Assembly (NCBI GenBank): GCA_036499165.1
Contig: DASYEE010000031.1
Coordinates: forward strand, 1-64,000
DNA: 64,000 bases
Origin: Galbitalea sp036499165
GTDB lineage: Bacteria > Actinomycetota > Actinomycetes > Actinomycetales > Microbacteriaceae
Reading direction: 5' to 3'
Within the stretch, counting starts at the first letter, position 1. Each line of letters starts with the position of its first letter. Shown here one piece after another: positions 32,614 to 41,474 of this stretch. The notes beneath the pieces are model-generated. The model was not told where the DNA came from and did no database searches. It worked only from the letters and a program-made list of their open reading frames with translations. A program made the translations under genes and the position numbers.

Positions 32614-34220
32614 CCCTCGGGGCGGTCGCCATCGGGCTCGCTGCCGGTCGCTTCGTCGCCCGAGCCGAGCTCGGGGAAGAATGCCCCCCAGGCCAGCCGC
32701 CGTGCATGGAACGGATCGGATTCGATGCGATCAGTCGCGTCGATTACGAAGACCCTGCGGCCATCGGTTCGATACTGTGGCCACGACTTCGGCAACTCGC
32801 CGGACCGCGCGAAGTTCAGCCAGAACGCGCGCATCCTCGCCCCGGCCCTCGCGTACTCCTCCCTGCCGCCGAGCGCGGTCATGGTGCGGGCGATCGGCTC
32901 GTCCAGCCTGCCGAACAGGGCGAACATCTCTGTTCCGTGCGTCGCATCGAGGCCGACGAGTTTGAGCAGTCGCGGAGCGAAATCGAAGCGGTACATGTGC
33001 ACAGGCGCGAAACGGCTGTGGAAGTCGGCAAGTCGTGCGCTCGGAAACCAGAAGCCGTAGTCGCCCCCGAAGTCGGCGGCTGCCCGCGCGCTGGGGAGAC
33101 CGGGATAGGCCGCGCGCATCGGCGCCCTCGACGCCTGCGGCGCCCGCTCGAAGACGGCGGCGATGCGCTGCGGGGTGCGAGGAATGATGTCGATTCTGCC
33201 GCGAAAGAGCGAGCCCTCGCGCGCGTTGTTGCCGATGATGATCGGCACCCGGTGCGCGCGTCCTGCGCGAATCGCTGTCATCGGATGCTCGGGCAGGAAG
33301 TCGCCGTCGACCACCGGAGCGAGGCAAAAGGCGCCGGGGTACGCATCCGGTGTGCGCACCTGCAGAACGACGGCCGCTTCCACCAGGTCGGCGACGCTGG
33401 CGTGCGCCAGCAGCGCGTCGGCGGGATCCCTTGCCCTGGCCGCCTGGACGGTGTCGCGCCTGCGGAGCCGTTCGCGCAGCACGGCGACGAATTCTGCCGC
33501 CCATTTTGCGGTGGTCGATGGCGAGTAGACCGCGTTGGGCGGAGCGCTCTGCGCGATCACTCGGGCGAACAGCCCACGGGCGGCCGGGGTGGCGAGCAGC
33601 GTCGTGACCGCATTGCCTCCCGCCGACTCGCCGAACACGGTGACGTTCGTCGGGTCTCCGCCGAACGCGCGGATGTTGTCGTGTACCCAGCTCAGGGCCG
33701 CAACCTGGTCACGCAGCCCGAGATTGCTCTCGAACGAGTGGCGCTGCGTTGAGTAGCGCGTGAAGTCGAGGTAGCCGAGCGCGCCGAGGCGGTAGTTGAA
33801 GCTGACGTAGACGACGGGCCCGGCCAGCACGAATCCCTCACCCTGGCCAGAAAAGTCGCGCGATGAGCCGGCGCTGTATCCCCCACCATGGATGAAGACC
33901 ATGACGGGCAGGGGGCCGGCCACGGCATCCACGGGTGCCTGCACGTTGATGGTGAGGCAATCCTCGCCGGATCGCGCGCTCGCGACCATTCCGGCGAGTG
34001 CCTGCCAGGATGCCTGGGCCGCGACAGTGCCGTAGCGCGAGGCGTCAAGGGTGCCTGACCAGCGCGGTGCGGGGCCGGGAGCGCGAAACCTCAGGATGCC
34101 GGTGGGCGGTGCCGCATAGGGGATGCCCCGCCACGAACGCACCCGCCCGACCTGGATGCCCCGCACCCGGCCGCCCTTGACGATGACGTCGAGGGGGTCG
34201 TGCGCGGGAGCGGGAGTCAT
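32610..34220 (-). CDS. Carboxylesterase type B
   Basis: This 536-residue protein is a COesterase with the oxyanion-hole motif VFIHGGGYSAGS (108-119), nucleophile elbow FGESAGG (Ser 199), a conserved Glu in NNAREGSLF and the catalytic His in DATHGTEMF. Members cleave carboxylic esters, p-nitrobenzyl esters or phenyl carbamates. It lacks a signal peptide. The ATG overlaps the stop of the CoA-transferase B subunit (ATGA), so it belongs to that operon and may release the acid that the transferase activates; this link is an inference. Confidence 0.92.
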   Translation of the reverse strand: MTPAPAHDPLDVIVKGGRVRGIQVGRVRSWRGIPYAAPPTGILRFRAPGPAPRWSGTLDASRYGTVAAQASWQALAGMVASARSGEDCLTINVQAPVDAVAGPLPVMVFIHGGGYSAGSSRDFSGQGEGFVLAGPVVYVSFNYRLGALGYLDFTRYSTQRHSFESNLGLRDQVAALSWVHDNIRAFGGDPTNVTVFGESAGGNAVTTLLATPAARGLFARVIAQSAPPNAVYSPSTTAKWAAEFVAVLRERLRRRDTVQAARARDPADALLAHASVADLVEAAVVLQVRTPDAYPGAFCLAPVVDGDFLPEHPMTAIRAGRAHRVPIIIGNNAREGSLFRGRIDIIPRTPQRIAAVFERAPQASRAPMRAAYPGLPSARAAADFGGDYGFWFPSARLADFHSRFAPVHMYRFDFAPRLLKLVGLDATHGTEMFALFGRLDEPIARTMTALGGREEYARAGARMRAFWLNFARSGELPKSWPQYRTDGRRVFVIDATDRIESDPFHARRLAWGAFFPELGSGDEATGSEPDGDRPEG

Positions 34221-34864
34221 GTGGGTTCGACAGGCTTGGCCAGCAGAGGTACGCCCGTGGCTGCCTGGACTTCATCGGAGGTCACGCCGGGCGCAAGCTC
34301 GCGCAGCATGAGACCATCCGGCGTCACGTCGATAACCGCGAGGTCTGTGATGATCCGGTCGACGACACCGCGACCCGTCAGCGGCAGGTCGCACTCCGCA
34401 ACGATCTTGTGGTCGCCGCTCTTGGCGACGTGCTCCATTACGACGATCACGCGGCGGGCGCCGTGCACGAGATCCATGGCTCCGCCGGGGCCCTTGATGA
34501 GCTTGCCTGGGACCGCCCAGTTCGCGATATCACCAGACGCCGACACCTGCATCGCGCCGAGGATCGCGGTCTCGATGCGACCGCCCCTGATCATGCCGAA
34601 ACTCATCGCAGAGTCGAAATAGGATGCGCCGGGCAAGACCGTCACCGTCTCTTTGCCCGCGTTGATCAGCTTCGGGTCGGCCTCGCCCTCCCACGGATAC
34701 GGGCCGACGCCGAGCACACCGTTCTCGGAGTGCAGGACGACGCTGACGCCATCCGGCACGTAATTGGGGATGAGGGTGGGCAGTCCAATGCCAAGATTCA
34801 CGTACGAACCGTCCACGAGCTCCAGCGCCGCACGCGCGGCCATCTCGTTGCGAGTGAGTGCCAT
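34217..34864 (-). CDS. 3-oxoacid CoA-transferase subunit B
   Basis: This 215-residue beta subunit of a class-I CoA-transferase has the SENG motif (VVLHSENGVLGVGP) with the catalytic Glu 47, which forms the glutamyl-CoA thioester. With subunit A it transfers CoA from succinyl-CoA to acetoacetate or a related 3-oxoacid such as 3-oxoadipate. Which acid is used cannot be read from the sequence. It starts two bases after the subunit A stop. Confidence 0.93.
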   Translation of the reverse strand: MALTRNEMAARAALELVDGSYVNLGIGLPTLIPNYVPDGVSVVLHSENGVLGVGPYPWEGEADPKLINAGKETVTVLPGASYFDSAMSFGMIRGGRIETAILGAMQVSASGDIANWAVPGKLIKGPGGAMDLVHGARRVIVVMEHVAKSGDHKIVAECDLPLTGRGVVDRIITDLAVIDVTPDGLMLRELAPGVTSDEVQAATGVPLLAKPVEPT

Positions 34865-34866
34865 GC

Positions 34867-35664
34867 CTAGTCCTCCGCCCCGGTGGTCGAGACCGGCCGC
34901 TGGCGCACGGTGACCTTCTCAATCGGCAGGTCCGCTGCATCCTCCGGCGTCAGCCGCACGATGCGGTCGACGTAGATGCCAGGCAGGTGCACGTCGTCTG
35001 GGTCGATGCTGCCAGCGGGCACGAGCTCATCGACCTCCGCGATCGTGACTCGGCCGGCCATCGCGACCGGGGGGTTGAAGTTGCGGGCAGACTTCTCGAA
35101 GACAAGATTGCCGTGGGCGTCACCGAGGCGCGCCCGCACGAGCGCGAAGTCGGTGACGATGGCCTCCTCCAGCACGTATTCCTTCTCCTCGCCGAGCGAG
35201 CCGAACGTCTTCGTCTCCTTCTTCGGGGACTTCACCAGCACGGAGCCATCAGCCGCGTAGCGCCACGGCAGTCCACCCTCCGAAACCATCGTGCCGACGC
35301 CGCTCGGTGTGTAGAACGCGGGGATGCCTGCGCCGCCCGCGCGCATCCGCTCGGCGAGGCTCCCCTGCGGGCTCAGTTCGACCTCGAGCTCGCCGCTCAG
35401 GTAACGCCGGGCGAAGTCCTGGTTCTCGCCGACGTATGACGCGGTGACCCGACTGATCCGGCCGGCGGCAAGCAGGGGACCGAGACCCCAGCCATCCACT
35501 CCGCAGTTATTCGAGACAACCCGCAGGTCGGTGGTGCCGCGGGCGAGTAGCGCCCCGATCAGGCCGATGGGCACACCGACCAGCCCGAATCCGCCGACGG
35601 CGATCGATGCGCCATCCCGGATGTCTGCCACGGCTTCCGCAGCTGACGCGAAGGTTTTGTCCAT
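34867..35664 (-). CDS. 3-oxoacid CoA-transferase subunit A
   Basis: This 265-residue alpha subunit has the CoA-binding GGFGLVGVPIGLI loop near the N-terminus and the usual FYTPSGVGT segment. The ATG at 35664 follows AAGGAG at good spacing; a frame open to 35805 runs into the intergenic repeat. It is first in the operon with subunit B and a carboxylesterase. Together these could feed an ester-derived 3-oxoacid into beta-oxidation as a CoA thioester. Confidence 0.93.
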   Translation of the reverse strand: MDKTFASAAEAVADIRDGASIAVGGFGLVGVPIGLIGALLARGTTDLRVVSNNCGVDGWGLGPLLAAGRISRVTASYVGENQDFARRYLSGELEVELSPQGSLAERMRAGGAGIPAFYTPSGVGTMVSEGGLPWRYAADGSVLVKSPKKETKTFGSLGEEKEYVLEEAIVTDFALVRARLGDAHGNLVFEKSARNFNPPVAMAGRVTIAEVDELVPAGSIDPDDVHLPGIYVDRIVRLTPEDAADLPIEKVTVRQRPVSTTGAED

Positions 35665-35780
35665 GGTCAGTTCTCCTTCGTACGTGACCCGGCGCCGGGC
35701 AGGCTCGTGACCCGGCCGACAAAACGAGGCTACGGGAATTCGCGGCAATCCGACCGGTTGGCCTGCCGTTGTGTTTTCCT

Positions 35781-35868
35781 CTGTCGCAAAGTCGGTATTT
35801 CGCACGGCGCGCCGCGGATGTGGGTCTGCTCCCCCGGCGTGTTCGCCGAATCTCCGACTTTGCGACAG
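35781..35868. repeat. 88-bp element with perfect 15-bp inverted ends
   Basis: The arms CTGTCGCAAAGTCGG (35781-35795) and CCGACTTTGCGACAG (35854-35868) are perfect inverted repeats, and partial pairing (TATTTCG against CGAATCT) continues inward. The centre contains GGCGCGCC. It lies in the 417-bp non-coding stretch 35665-36081, upstream of the CoA-transferase operon. It has the form of a small palindromic repeat or MITE-like element. Only one copy was seen here. Confidence 0.75.
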
Positions 35869-35869
35869 G

Positions 35870-35911
35870 GGGTTAGCGGCAGTGGGTTAGCGGCAGTGGG
35901 TTAGTGGCATA
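35870..35911. repeat. Three tandem copies of a 14-bp unit
   Basis: The unit GGGTTAGCGGCAGT occurs twice exactly (35870-35883, 35884-35897) and a third time with changes at the end (35898-35911). It starts two bases after the 15-bp inverted end of the neighbouring element. The remaining bases up to 36081 show nothing recognisable except the AAGGAGG before the next gene. Confidence 0.8.
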
Positions 35912-36081
35912 CGGCGCATGAATCGCGCAAGCTGGCCCCACTTTTTGTCGCATCCTGACAACATCCTCAAATCGCGTCATTGTGACGTCATTCGCCGGTC
36001 GCTCTTACTAAGGACGCTCATCGCGAGCACCCGCACGCCCCCTGCAGCACCGACCGCAGGGCACGGATCAAGGAGGATCTC

Positions 36082-36675
36082 ATGAAGCTCGGAAAGCTCA
36101 CTGCCAAGCGAAGCGGACGCGTAGTGATTGCCGCGGTACCGGTCGCGGTCGTCGCGACCATGATGATGGCGGGGGTCGCCAACGGCGCCGTTCCTGTGGC
36201 GTTCGACATCTCGGGCAGCCAGTTCCAGATCGGTGCATCGCAGCTCGACGGAACGAGCTTCTCGCAGTACGCGGGCACGGCGAAGGACACGGCTGGCAAG
36301 GAGCACTCGGTCGCGATCGCGAACATCGGGTCGGCCAAACTCACCGACCTCTGCCAATCGGTTGTCACCAACACCCCACTCGGCAAGGTGGGCATCCTCA
36401 TCACCGCGGGCGGCGGCGGAACCCCGGCCAGCGCGACCAACCTCCAGATCGGCATGACCGATCTGAAGGGCGATGCGACGTTCAATAACATTCGGATCGG
36501 CGTGGATGCGTCGACCGTGAACACCGGCGCCAAGGGCACGGCAGGCGACTTCGCGCAGGATGCCGATTCGATCAAGATCGCGCACCTGCAGCAGACCGCA
36601 TGGTCGACGCAGGCAGCCGTCTTCAACCTCACTGGGATGCACGTGCAGGTGACAGACGGAACGACCTGCTTCTAG
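36082..36675 (+). CDS. DUF6230 family secreted protein
   Basis: This 197-residue protein has a basic N-terminus with a single hydrophobic segment (about 15-35) ending VANGA, either a signal peptide or a membrane anchor. A beta-rich domain of about 150 residues follows, with two cysteines (LTDLCQSV and the terminal TTCF) that could form a disulfide. The pattern matches DUF6230, a family found next to DUF6114 in streptomycetes and other actinobacteria; its function is unknown. A strong AAGGAGG ribosome-binding site precedes the ATG. The DUF6114 gene follows after 49 bases. Confidence 0.85.
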   Translation: MKLGKLTAKRSGRVVIAAVPVAVVATMMMAGVANGAVPVAFDISGSQFQIGASQLDGTSFSQYAGTAKDTAGKEHSVAIANIGSAKLTDLCQSVVTNTPLGKVGILITAGGGGTPASATNLQIGMTDLKGDATFNNIRIGVDASTVNTGAKGTAGDFAQDADSIKIAHLQQTAWSTQAAVFNLTGMHVQVTDGTTCF

Positions 36676-36724
36676 GCGCCTCGGCACCCAGGCACGCGTT
36701 CACTGACCTCAAGGAGTCGATCCC

Positions 36725-38023
36725 ATGACGCGCAAAGAAACCGCATCAGCAGAAATAACCACACCATCGAACGCAACCAGCGCGAGTCCGACTCGCGGCC
36801 AGCGCTTCGGCAGCTGGTATCGACGCCGCCCGTTCGTGGGCGGTGCACTGACGATCCTCGCGGGGTTCGAGCTGTTCTTCTCCGGACAGCTCGACCTCGG
36901 CAACATCCACGTCCAGGTGGGTATTGAGGGGTTGCAGTCGACGGTGCTGCCGATCGCGATGGTTGTGCTGGGTCTGCTCGCGATGCTGATGCCGCAGCAC
37001 CGCATCTTCTACGGGGTGATTTCGCTCGTCCTCGCGGTGTACACCCTCGTGGGATTGAACCTCGGCGGCTTCTTCATTGGCATGCTTCTGGGGGCCGTTG
37101 GCGGCATCCTGACGGTCTCATGGTCGCCGAAGGCGGCGGCGCTGGAGCCGGATGGCCCGGTCGAGGAATCCGCCGCGGAGCCGCCCCCTTTCCAGTCGGC
37201 GCCGGCGGCGGTCGGCGCTGACTCGAGCACAGCTGCACCAGCGGTGGCGAAGAAGGGCACCAAGGCAGCGAATCCGGTCAGCGGGGGTGTCGTGCTCATG
37301 CTGGTGCTCGCGCTGGGCGGCATCGGTGCGGCGCCCGTGCCGGGTATGAAGTCGAGCCTGTGCATTCCGCTGCTCATGGACTGCAGCTCGCCGTCTCCGA
37401 CACCAACGCCGACCCCGACATCCGGCGGCGGATCATCCGGCGGCGGATCGACCGGTGGCGACGGGTCGGGCAGCGGCTCGGCCGGGAGCGGGCTCGGAGG
37501 CGGCCTGGGAGGCGCCATCGGTGGACTGCTCGGCACGGGTGGCACCAGCAGCAACGGCACGGAAACAGGGGTGGGCATTCCGCTGTCCGATGTGAAACCG
37601 GATGCGCAGTCGAGCACATTCACGCTGCCAGCGGCGCAGATGGGCGGCACCTCGATCTCGTTCTCGGGGCTGCAAGCCGTTGGTGCGGTGACGGTTCCAC
37701 TCATCGACGGAACGCGCACCCCGGTGCTGAAGCTGGCCGCCGACGACATCACGATCCAGAACTTCACGCTGGATGTCCGGGCATCCGGAGACCAGTCGGG
37801 TCTCGTGACCGACGCTGGCACCATGGAGCTGCACGGTCACGTCGTCGCCTACGTCAACTCGGTGACCGGCACCCTGGGGAACGGGCTCGGGATCAGCCTG
37901 GGGGCCCTTACTCCCCCGCCGAACAACGAGCTGCCGAACCAGTTGCTCAGGGTGACGCTGGGGCTCGTTGGCGTGACGGCAGACAGCATCACGTTCACGC
38001 CCGTGCACCAGTCGTTCGAGTAG
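36725..38023 (+). CDS. DUF6114 membrane protein with long C-terminal extension
   Basis: This 432-residue protein begins with a DUF6114-type domain: helices at about 38-56, 72-88, 92-110 and 112-128, with the family-like RRPFVGGALTILAGFELFF start. Unlike the usual 130-170-residue members it continues with an acidic/Pro-rich linker, another helix (about 186-206), a Pro-Thr/Gly-Ser linker, and a C-terminal beta domain (about 290-432) that resembles the secreted part of its DUF6230 neighbour. It is probably co-transcribed with the DUF6230 gene. Confidence 0.8.
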   Translation: MTRKETASAEITTPSNATSASPTRGQRFGSWYRRRPFVGGALTILAGFELFFSGQLDLGNIHVQVGIEGLQSTVLPIAMVVLGLLAMLMPQHRIFYGVISLVLAVYTLVGLNLGGFFIGMLLGAVGGILTVSWSPKAAALEPDGPVEESAAEPPPFQSAPAAVGADSSTAAPAVAKKGTKAANPVSGGVVLMLVLALGGIGAAPVPGMKSSLCIPLLMDCSSPSPTPTPTPTSGGGSSGGGSTGGDGSGSGSAGSGLGGGLGGAIGGLLGTGGTSSNGTETGVGIPLSDVKPDAQSSTFTLPAAQMGGTSISFSGLQAVGAVTVPLIDGTRTPVLKLAADDITIQNFTLDVRASGDQSGLVTDAGTMELHGHVVAYVNSVTGTLGNGLGISLGALTPPPNNELPNQLLRVTLGLVGVTADSITFTPVHQSFE

Positions 38024-38082
38024 CTGCGTCGGCCGCGGATGTCACCTCGGCGATTCAATTGACGCGAGTATGCTCTCGAAAC

Positions 38083-38343
38083 GTGGAAGCGGATGAGGAG
38101 CGCAGGGCAGTCGACGGGGTCGTCGCAGACCTCGCACGAACGTTCCCGGATGTGCCGCGTGCGGTGCTCGTGCAGTACGTCACCGAGGGCTACCGAGCAT
38201 TCGAGGATGCGCCGATTCGCGACTACATCGCCGTGATCGTGCGCCGCGAGGCGAGGGCCAGGGTCGCAATCCTCGTCGAGGAGTCCCGGAGCCGGTTCGA
38301 CCGGCCGGCGTTCCACTTCAGTCGCGACACCGCTCACTCTTAG
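38083..38343 (+). CDS. Small three-helix-bundle dimerisation domain protein
   Basis: This 86-residue protein, from a GTG at 38083, reads MEADEERRAVDGVVADLARTFPDV and then VLVQYVTEGYRAFEDAPIRDYIAVIVRREARARV. It has the look of the small actinobacterial proteins annotated as three-helix bundle dimerisation domain, in which the FPDV and F-x-x-A-PIRD-(F/Y) positions are shared. A TATGCT hexamer eight bases before the GTG suggests a leaderless transcript. The function is unknown. Confidence 0.7.
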   Translation: MEADEERRAVDGVVADLARTFPDVPRAVLVQYVTEGYRAFEDAPIRDYIAVIVRREARARVAILVEESRSRFDRPAFHFSRDTAHS

Positions 38344-38493
38344 CCGGTTCGTGGCGAAAGGTACTGTCACGTGCGTCAGGGGCATCGAAGACTCGAATGG
38401 GGCGATTTCGTATTCGCACCCGGAAACTGCCGCGTTGCTGCCGTCCATTAGGCTTTCGAAGCGGCAGCAGGTCGCCAAGGGAGGCCCGCAGGG

Positions 38494-41469
38494 ATGAGCA
38501 ATTTCGCCACCTGGATGTTCGGTCTCGCGGCCGAGCAACCGCTCGAGTACCGCAAGCTGCGAAAGATCCGCAAGAGCATCTATACCCCGGTGGTTGAGCT
38601 CTCGGCCCAGGTCGTCAAGTCGCGCGAGCCGATCCCCTTCGACCGCCTCGACCGTTCTGCGTTCACGTCGATCCCGCCAGGCGGACGATTCGGCGCACCC
38701 CAGGATTGCGCGTGGCTGCGCATCACCGGCGATGTGCCGGAAGGCATCGAGAATGCGGTGCTGATGCTCGGCATCCAGGGTGAAGGTCTCATCTACTCGG
38801 CAGAGGGCGAAGTGGTCGACGCCATCAGCCGCGTGTTCCAGCAGGGCGACCTTCCGCACAGCGGCGGTCGCTTCCGCCCGCTGCACCACGTCGAGTGGGA
38901 ACCCGGGCGTATCGAGTTCTTCGCCGACGTCTCGTACAACATCTGGCTGCTGTACCAGATCGGCCACGGCGTCTTCAATGGCGCACACATCGCAGTGCGA
39001 GACGACGACGCCTACGGCCTGTTCTACGACTACATGACGCTCCTCGTCCTGGCCGGCGCCACCGAGGATGCCGCGCTCGAGTCAGAGCTGCGCGCCGCCC
39101 TTCGCAGCGCATGGACTCGTTTCTCGGCGGGCGAGACCCGCAAAGCCCGCGACATCCTCGCGCCCCTCCTCGCCGCGGAGTCGACGAGCGATTTCGTCTA
39201 CAGCGCTGTAGGTCACGGCCACCTCGACCAGGCCTGGCTCTGGCCCCTGCGCGAGACTCGTCGCAAGGCGGCGCGCACATACACGCGCGCGCTCAACAAC
39301 TTCGAGGAGCGCCCGGGCTACATCTACGGCACGAGCCAGCCGCAGCAGCTGCTCTGGATGAAGCAGGACCACCCCGCAGTCTTCGCAAAACTGCAGGATG
39401 CAGCCGCTGCCGGTCGGCTCGAACTGCAGGGCTCGTTCTGGGTCGAGACCGACACGAATATGCCCGGTGGGGAATCTCTCGTGCGGCAGTCGCTTGTCGG
39501 TCGCCGGTTCCTTGCCGAGGAGTTCGGGCTCACGGCCGACGATATGCGGCTCTGCTGGCTCCCCGACACGTTCGGCTACAGCGGCAACCTGCCACAGATC
39601 CTCAAGAAGAGCGGGATGGACTGGTTCCAGACCATCAAGCTCGCCTGGAACCAGGTCACAGTCTTCCCGCATCGCACCTTCACCTGGGCGGGGATCGACG
39701 GATCGACCGTGCTCGTGCACATGCCGCCCGAAGGCGACTACAACAGTCGCGGCGCGGCGGACGGGCTCCTCAAAGGCCTGAAGCAATACCCGGAGAAGGC
39801 CCTCGACACGGCGCTGCTCGTTTACGGATCGGGTGACGGCGGCGGCGGACCGGGCGAGGTGCACCTCGAGGTCACGGGCCGCGAGCACAGCCTGCGGGGG
39901 CTGCCGAAGGTCGAGTATTCGAGCGCGACCAAGTTCTTTCGCAACCTCGAGAAGCTGGATGTCCCCCACACCCACACGGGCGAGCTCTACCTCGAGACCC
40001 ACCAGGGCACCTACACGACCCAGGCGCAGATCAAGCGCCGCAACCGGCTGGTCGAGCGCAAGCTCCACGAGGCTGAGGCCCTCGCCGTCATCGCCGGCGA
40101 CACCGGCAGCCGAGCGGTGCTCGAGCCGCACTGGCGCGACGTGCTGCTGCATCACTTTCACGACATCCTGCCCGGCTCGTCGATCACGCGGGTCAACCGC
40201 GAGGCCGTCGAGACGCTGGCCCGGATCGAGGCCGCCCTCGACGACTACATCGCGACGCTGACGGCGCGGCTGCACCCAGGGAAGTCCGCCGAGCAGCGCG
40301 GAGAGCCGAACGCGGAGCCGATTCGCACGGCGGTCAACCTCACCTCCGTCGCCCGCACCGAGCACATCGAGATCGATCGTCGCTGGTACCGCGCCGATGC
40401 CGCGCCATACTCTGCGGTCAGGCTCGAACCGGTGGTCGCGAGCACCGGAACAGAATATGCGGGGCTCGGCTACACCGCAGACACCATGACCAATGGTCTC
40501 CTGACCCTGCGGTTCGGGGTATCCGGCGAGATCGTCTCGTGCATCGGCGCAGACGGCGTCGAGCAGGCCGCGGGCGGATTCAACCGGATGGTGCTGCACC
40601 GCGATCCTTACCAAATTCCCTGGGACGCCTGGAACATCGGGCAGAAGTACACCAAGCGCACGCCGCGCACCCTTCGGCCGTCGCGGGTGCAGACCATCAT
40701 CGACGGCCCGCGAGTCGTGCGCCTGCAGGTCTACTGGTGGCGTGGCGGCGAGATCGAGCAGAGCGTCGTGCTGGAGGCCGGCAGCGACCTGGTGCGCTTC
40801 AACACCCGGGTCGATTGGCGCGAGAAGCACAGGATGCTGCGCACCGAGTTCCGCCCGACCCACTTCGGCGACGCGGTCAAGTGCGAGATCCAGTTCGGTC
40901 ACATCGAGCGAACGACGCTCGAGCGCACCGACGTCGAGCGCGCCCAGTTCGAGATCTGCGCCCACAAGTGGGTTGCGACCGAGGATGCGACCGGCGGCTT
41001 CGCGCTGCTGAACGACTCCAAATACGGGCACCGGGCGAAGAACGGGCTCATCAGCCTCAACCTGCTGCGCTCGCCGACGTTCCCCGACAAGACCGCCGAT
41101 CGCGGGGTGCACCATTTCAGCTACGCGTTCCGCCCATACGCATCCGGCCAACTTGCCGATGTCGTGCGCGACGGCTACCGCCTGAACAATCCGCTGCTGC
41201 TCGGTGGCACTGCGGAGTTTTCGAGTGTTGCGGCGGTCGAGAATCCCGCCGTCATCCTCGAGACGATCAAACCGGCCGAAAGCGGGGGTGGCGTCATCCT
41301 GCGCCTCTATGAGAGCCTCGGGCAGACGGTGACGACGGCGGTCACGACGACGCTGCCACACGCGAACGTGCGCGAGACCGACCTCATGGAGATCCCGATC
41401 GGTGCCGCCGAGCTCGGTCACCTCGAGTTCGGCCCGTTCGAGATCAAGACGATCCTCCTGGAGGCTTAG
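38494..41469 (+). CDS. Glycoside hydrolase family 38 alpha-mannosidase
   Basis: This 991-residue protein is a GH38 alpha-mannosidase. The N-terminal domain precedes the catalytic domain with the zinc ligands His 243 and Asp 245 (GHGHLDQAW) and the nucleophile Asp 358 (WLPDTFGYSGNLPQIL). The middle helical domain and the large C-terminal beta domain (IEQSVVLEAGSDLVRFNTRVDWREKHRMLRTEF) are complete. It lacks a signal peptide, so it trims imported alpha-mannosides or mannosylated glycans inside the cell. The ATG follows GGGAGG. A GPH-type symporter follows six bases after the stop. Confidence 0.96.
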   Translation: MSNFATWMFGLAAEQPLEYRKLRKIRKSIYTPVVELSAQVVKSREPIPFDRLDRSAFTSIPPGGRFGAPQDCAWLRITGDVPEGIENAVLMLGIQGEGLIYSAEGEVVDAISRVFQQGDLPHSGGRFRPLHHVEWEPGRIEFFADVSYNIWLLYQIGHGVFNGAHIAVRDDDAYGLFYDYMTLLVLAGATEDAALESELRAALRSAWTRFSAGETRKARDILAPLLAAESTSDFVYSAVGHGHLDQAWLWPLRETRRKAARTYTRALNNFEERPGYIYGTSQPQQLLWMKQDHPAVFAKLQDAAAAGRLELQGSFWVETDTNMPGGESLVRQSLVGRRFLAEEFGLTADDMRLCWLPDTFGYSGNLPQILKKSGMDWFQTIKLAWNQVTVFPHRTFTWAGIDGSTVLVHMPPEGDYNSRGAADGLLKGLKQYPEKALDTALLVYGSGDGGGGPGEVHLEVTGREHSLRGLPKVEYSSATKFFRNLEKLDVPHTHTGELYLETHQGTYTTQAQIKRRNRLVERKLHEAEALAVIAGDTGSRAVLEPHWRDVLLHHFHDILPGSSITRVNREAVETLARIEAALDDYIATLTARLHPGKSAEQRGEPNAEPIRTAVNLTSVARTEHIEIDRRWYRADAAPYSAVRLEPVVASTGTEYAGLGYTADTMTNGLLTLRFGVSGEIVSCIGADGVEQAAGGFNRMVLHRDPYQIPWDAWNIGQKYTKRTPRTLRPSRVQTIIDGPRVVRLQVYWWRGGEIEQSVVLEAGSDLVRFNTRVDWREKHRMLRTEFRPTHFGDAVKCEIQFGHIERTTLERTDVERAQFEICAHKWVATEDATGGFALLNDSKYGHRAKNGLISLNLLRSPTFPDKTADRGVHHFSYAFRPYASGQLADVVRDGYRLNNPLLLGGTAEFSSVAAVENPAVILETIKPAESGGGVILRLYESLGQTVTTAVTTTLPHANVRETDLMEIPIGAAELGHLEFGPFEIKTILLEA

Positions 41470-41474
41470 CAACC

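Noticed and set aside
35870..35911. Possible CRISPR-like repeats
   Set aside because: The three 14-bp units are directly adjacent with no spacers, and no cas gene is present.
39198..39211. CTACAGCGCTGTAG palindrome inside the alpha-mannosidase, like the LacI sites at 26870 and 28049
   Set aside because: It encodes conserved residues next to the zinc site (YSAVGHGHLD), so the match is probably coincidental; no promoter is nearby.
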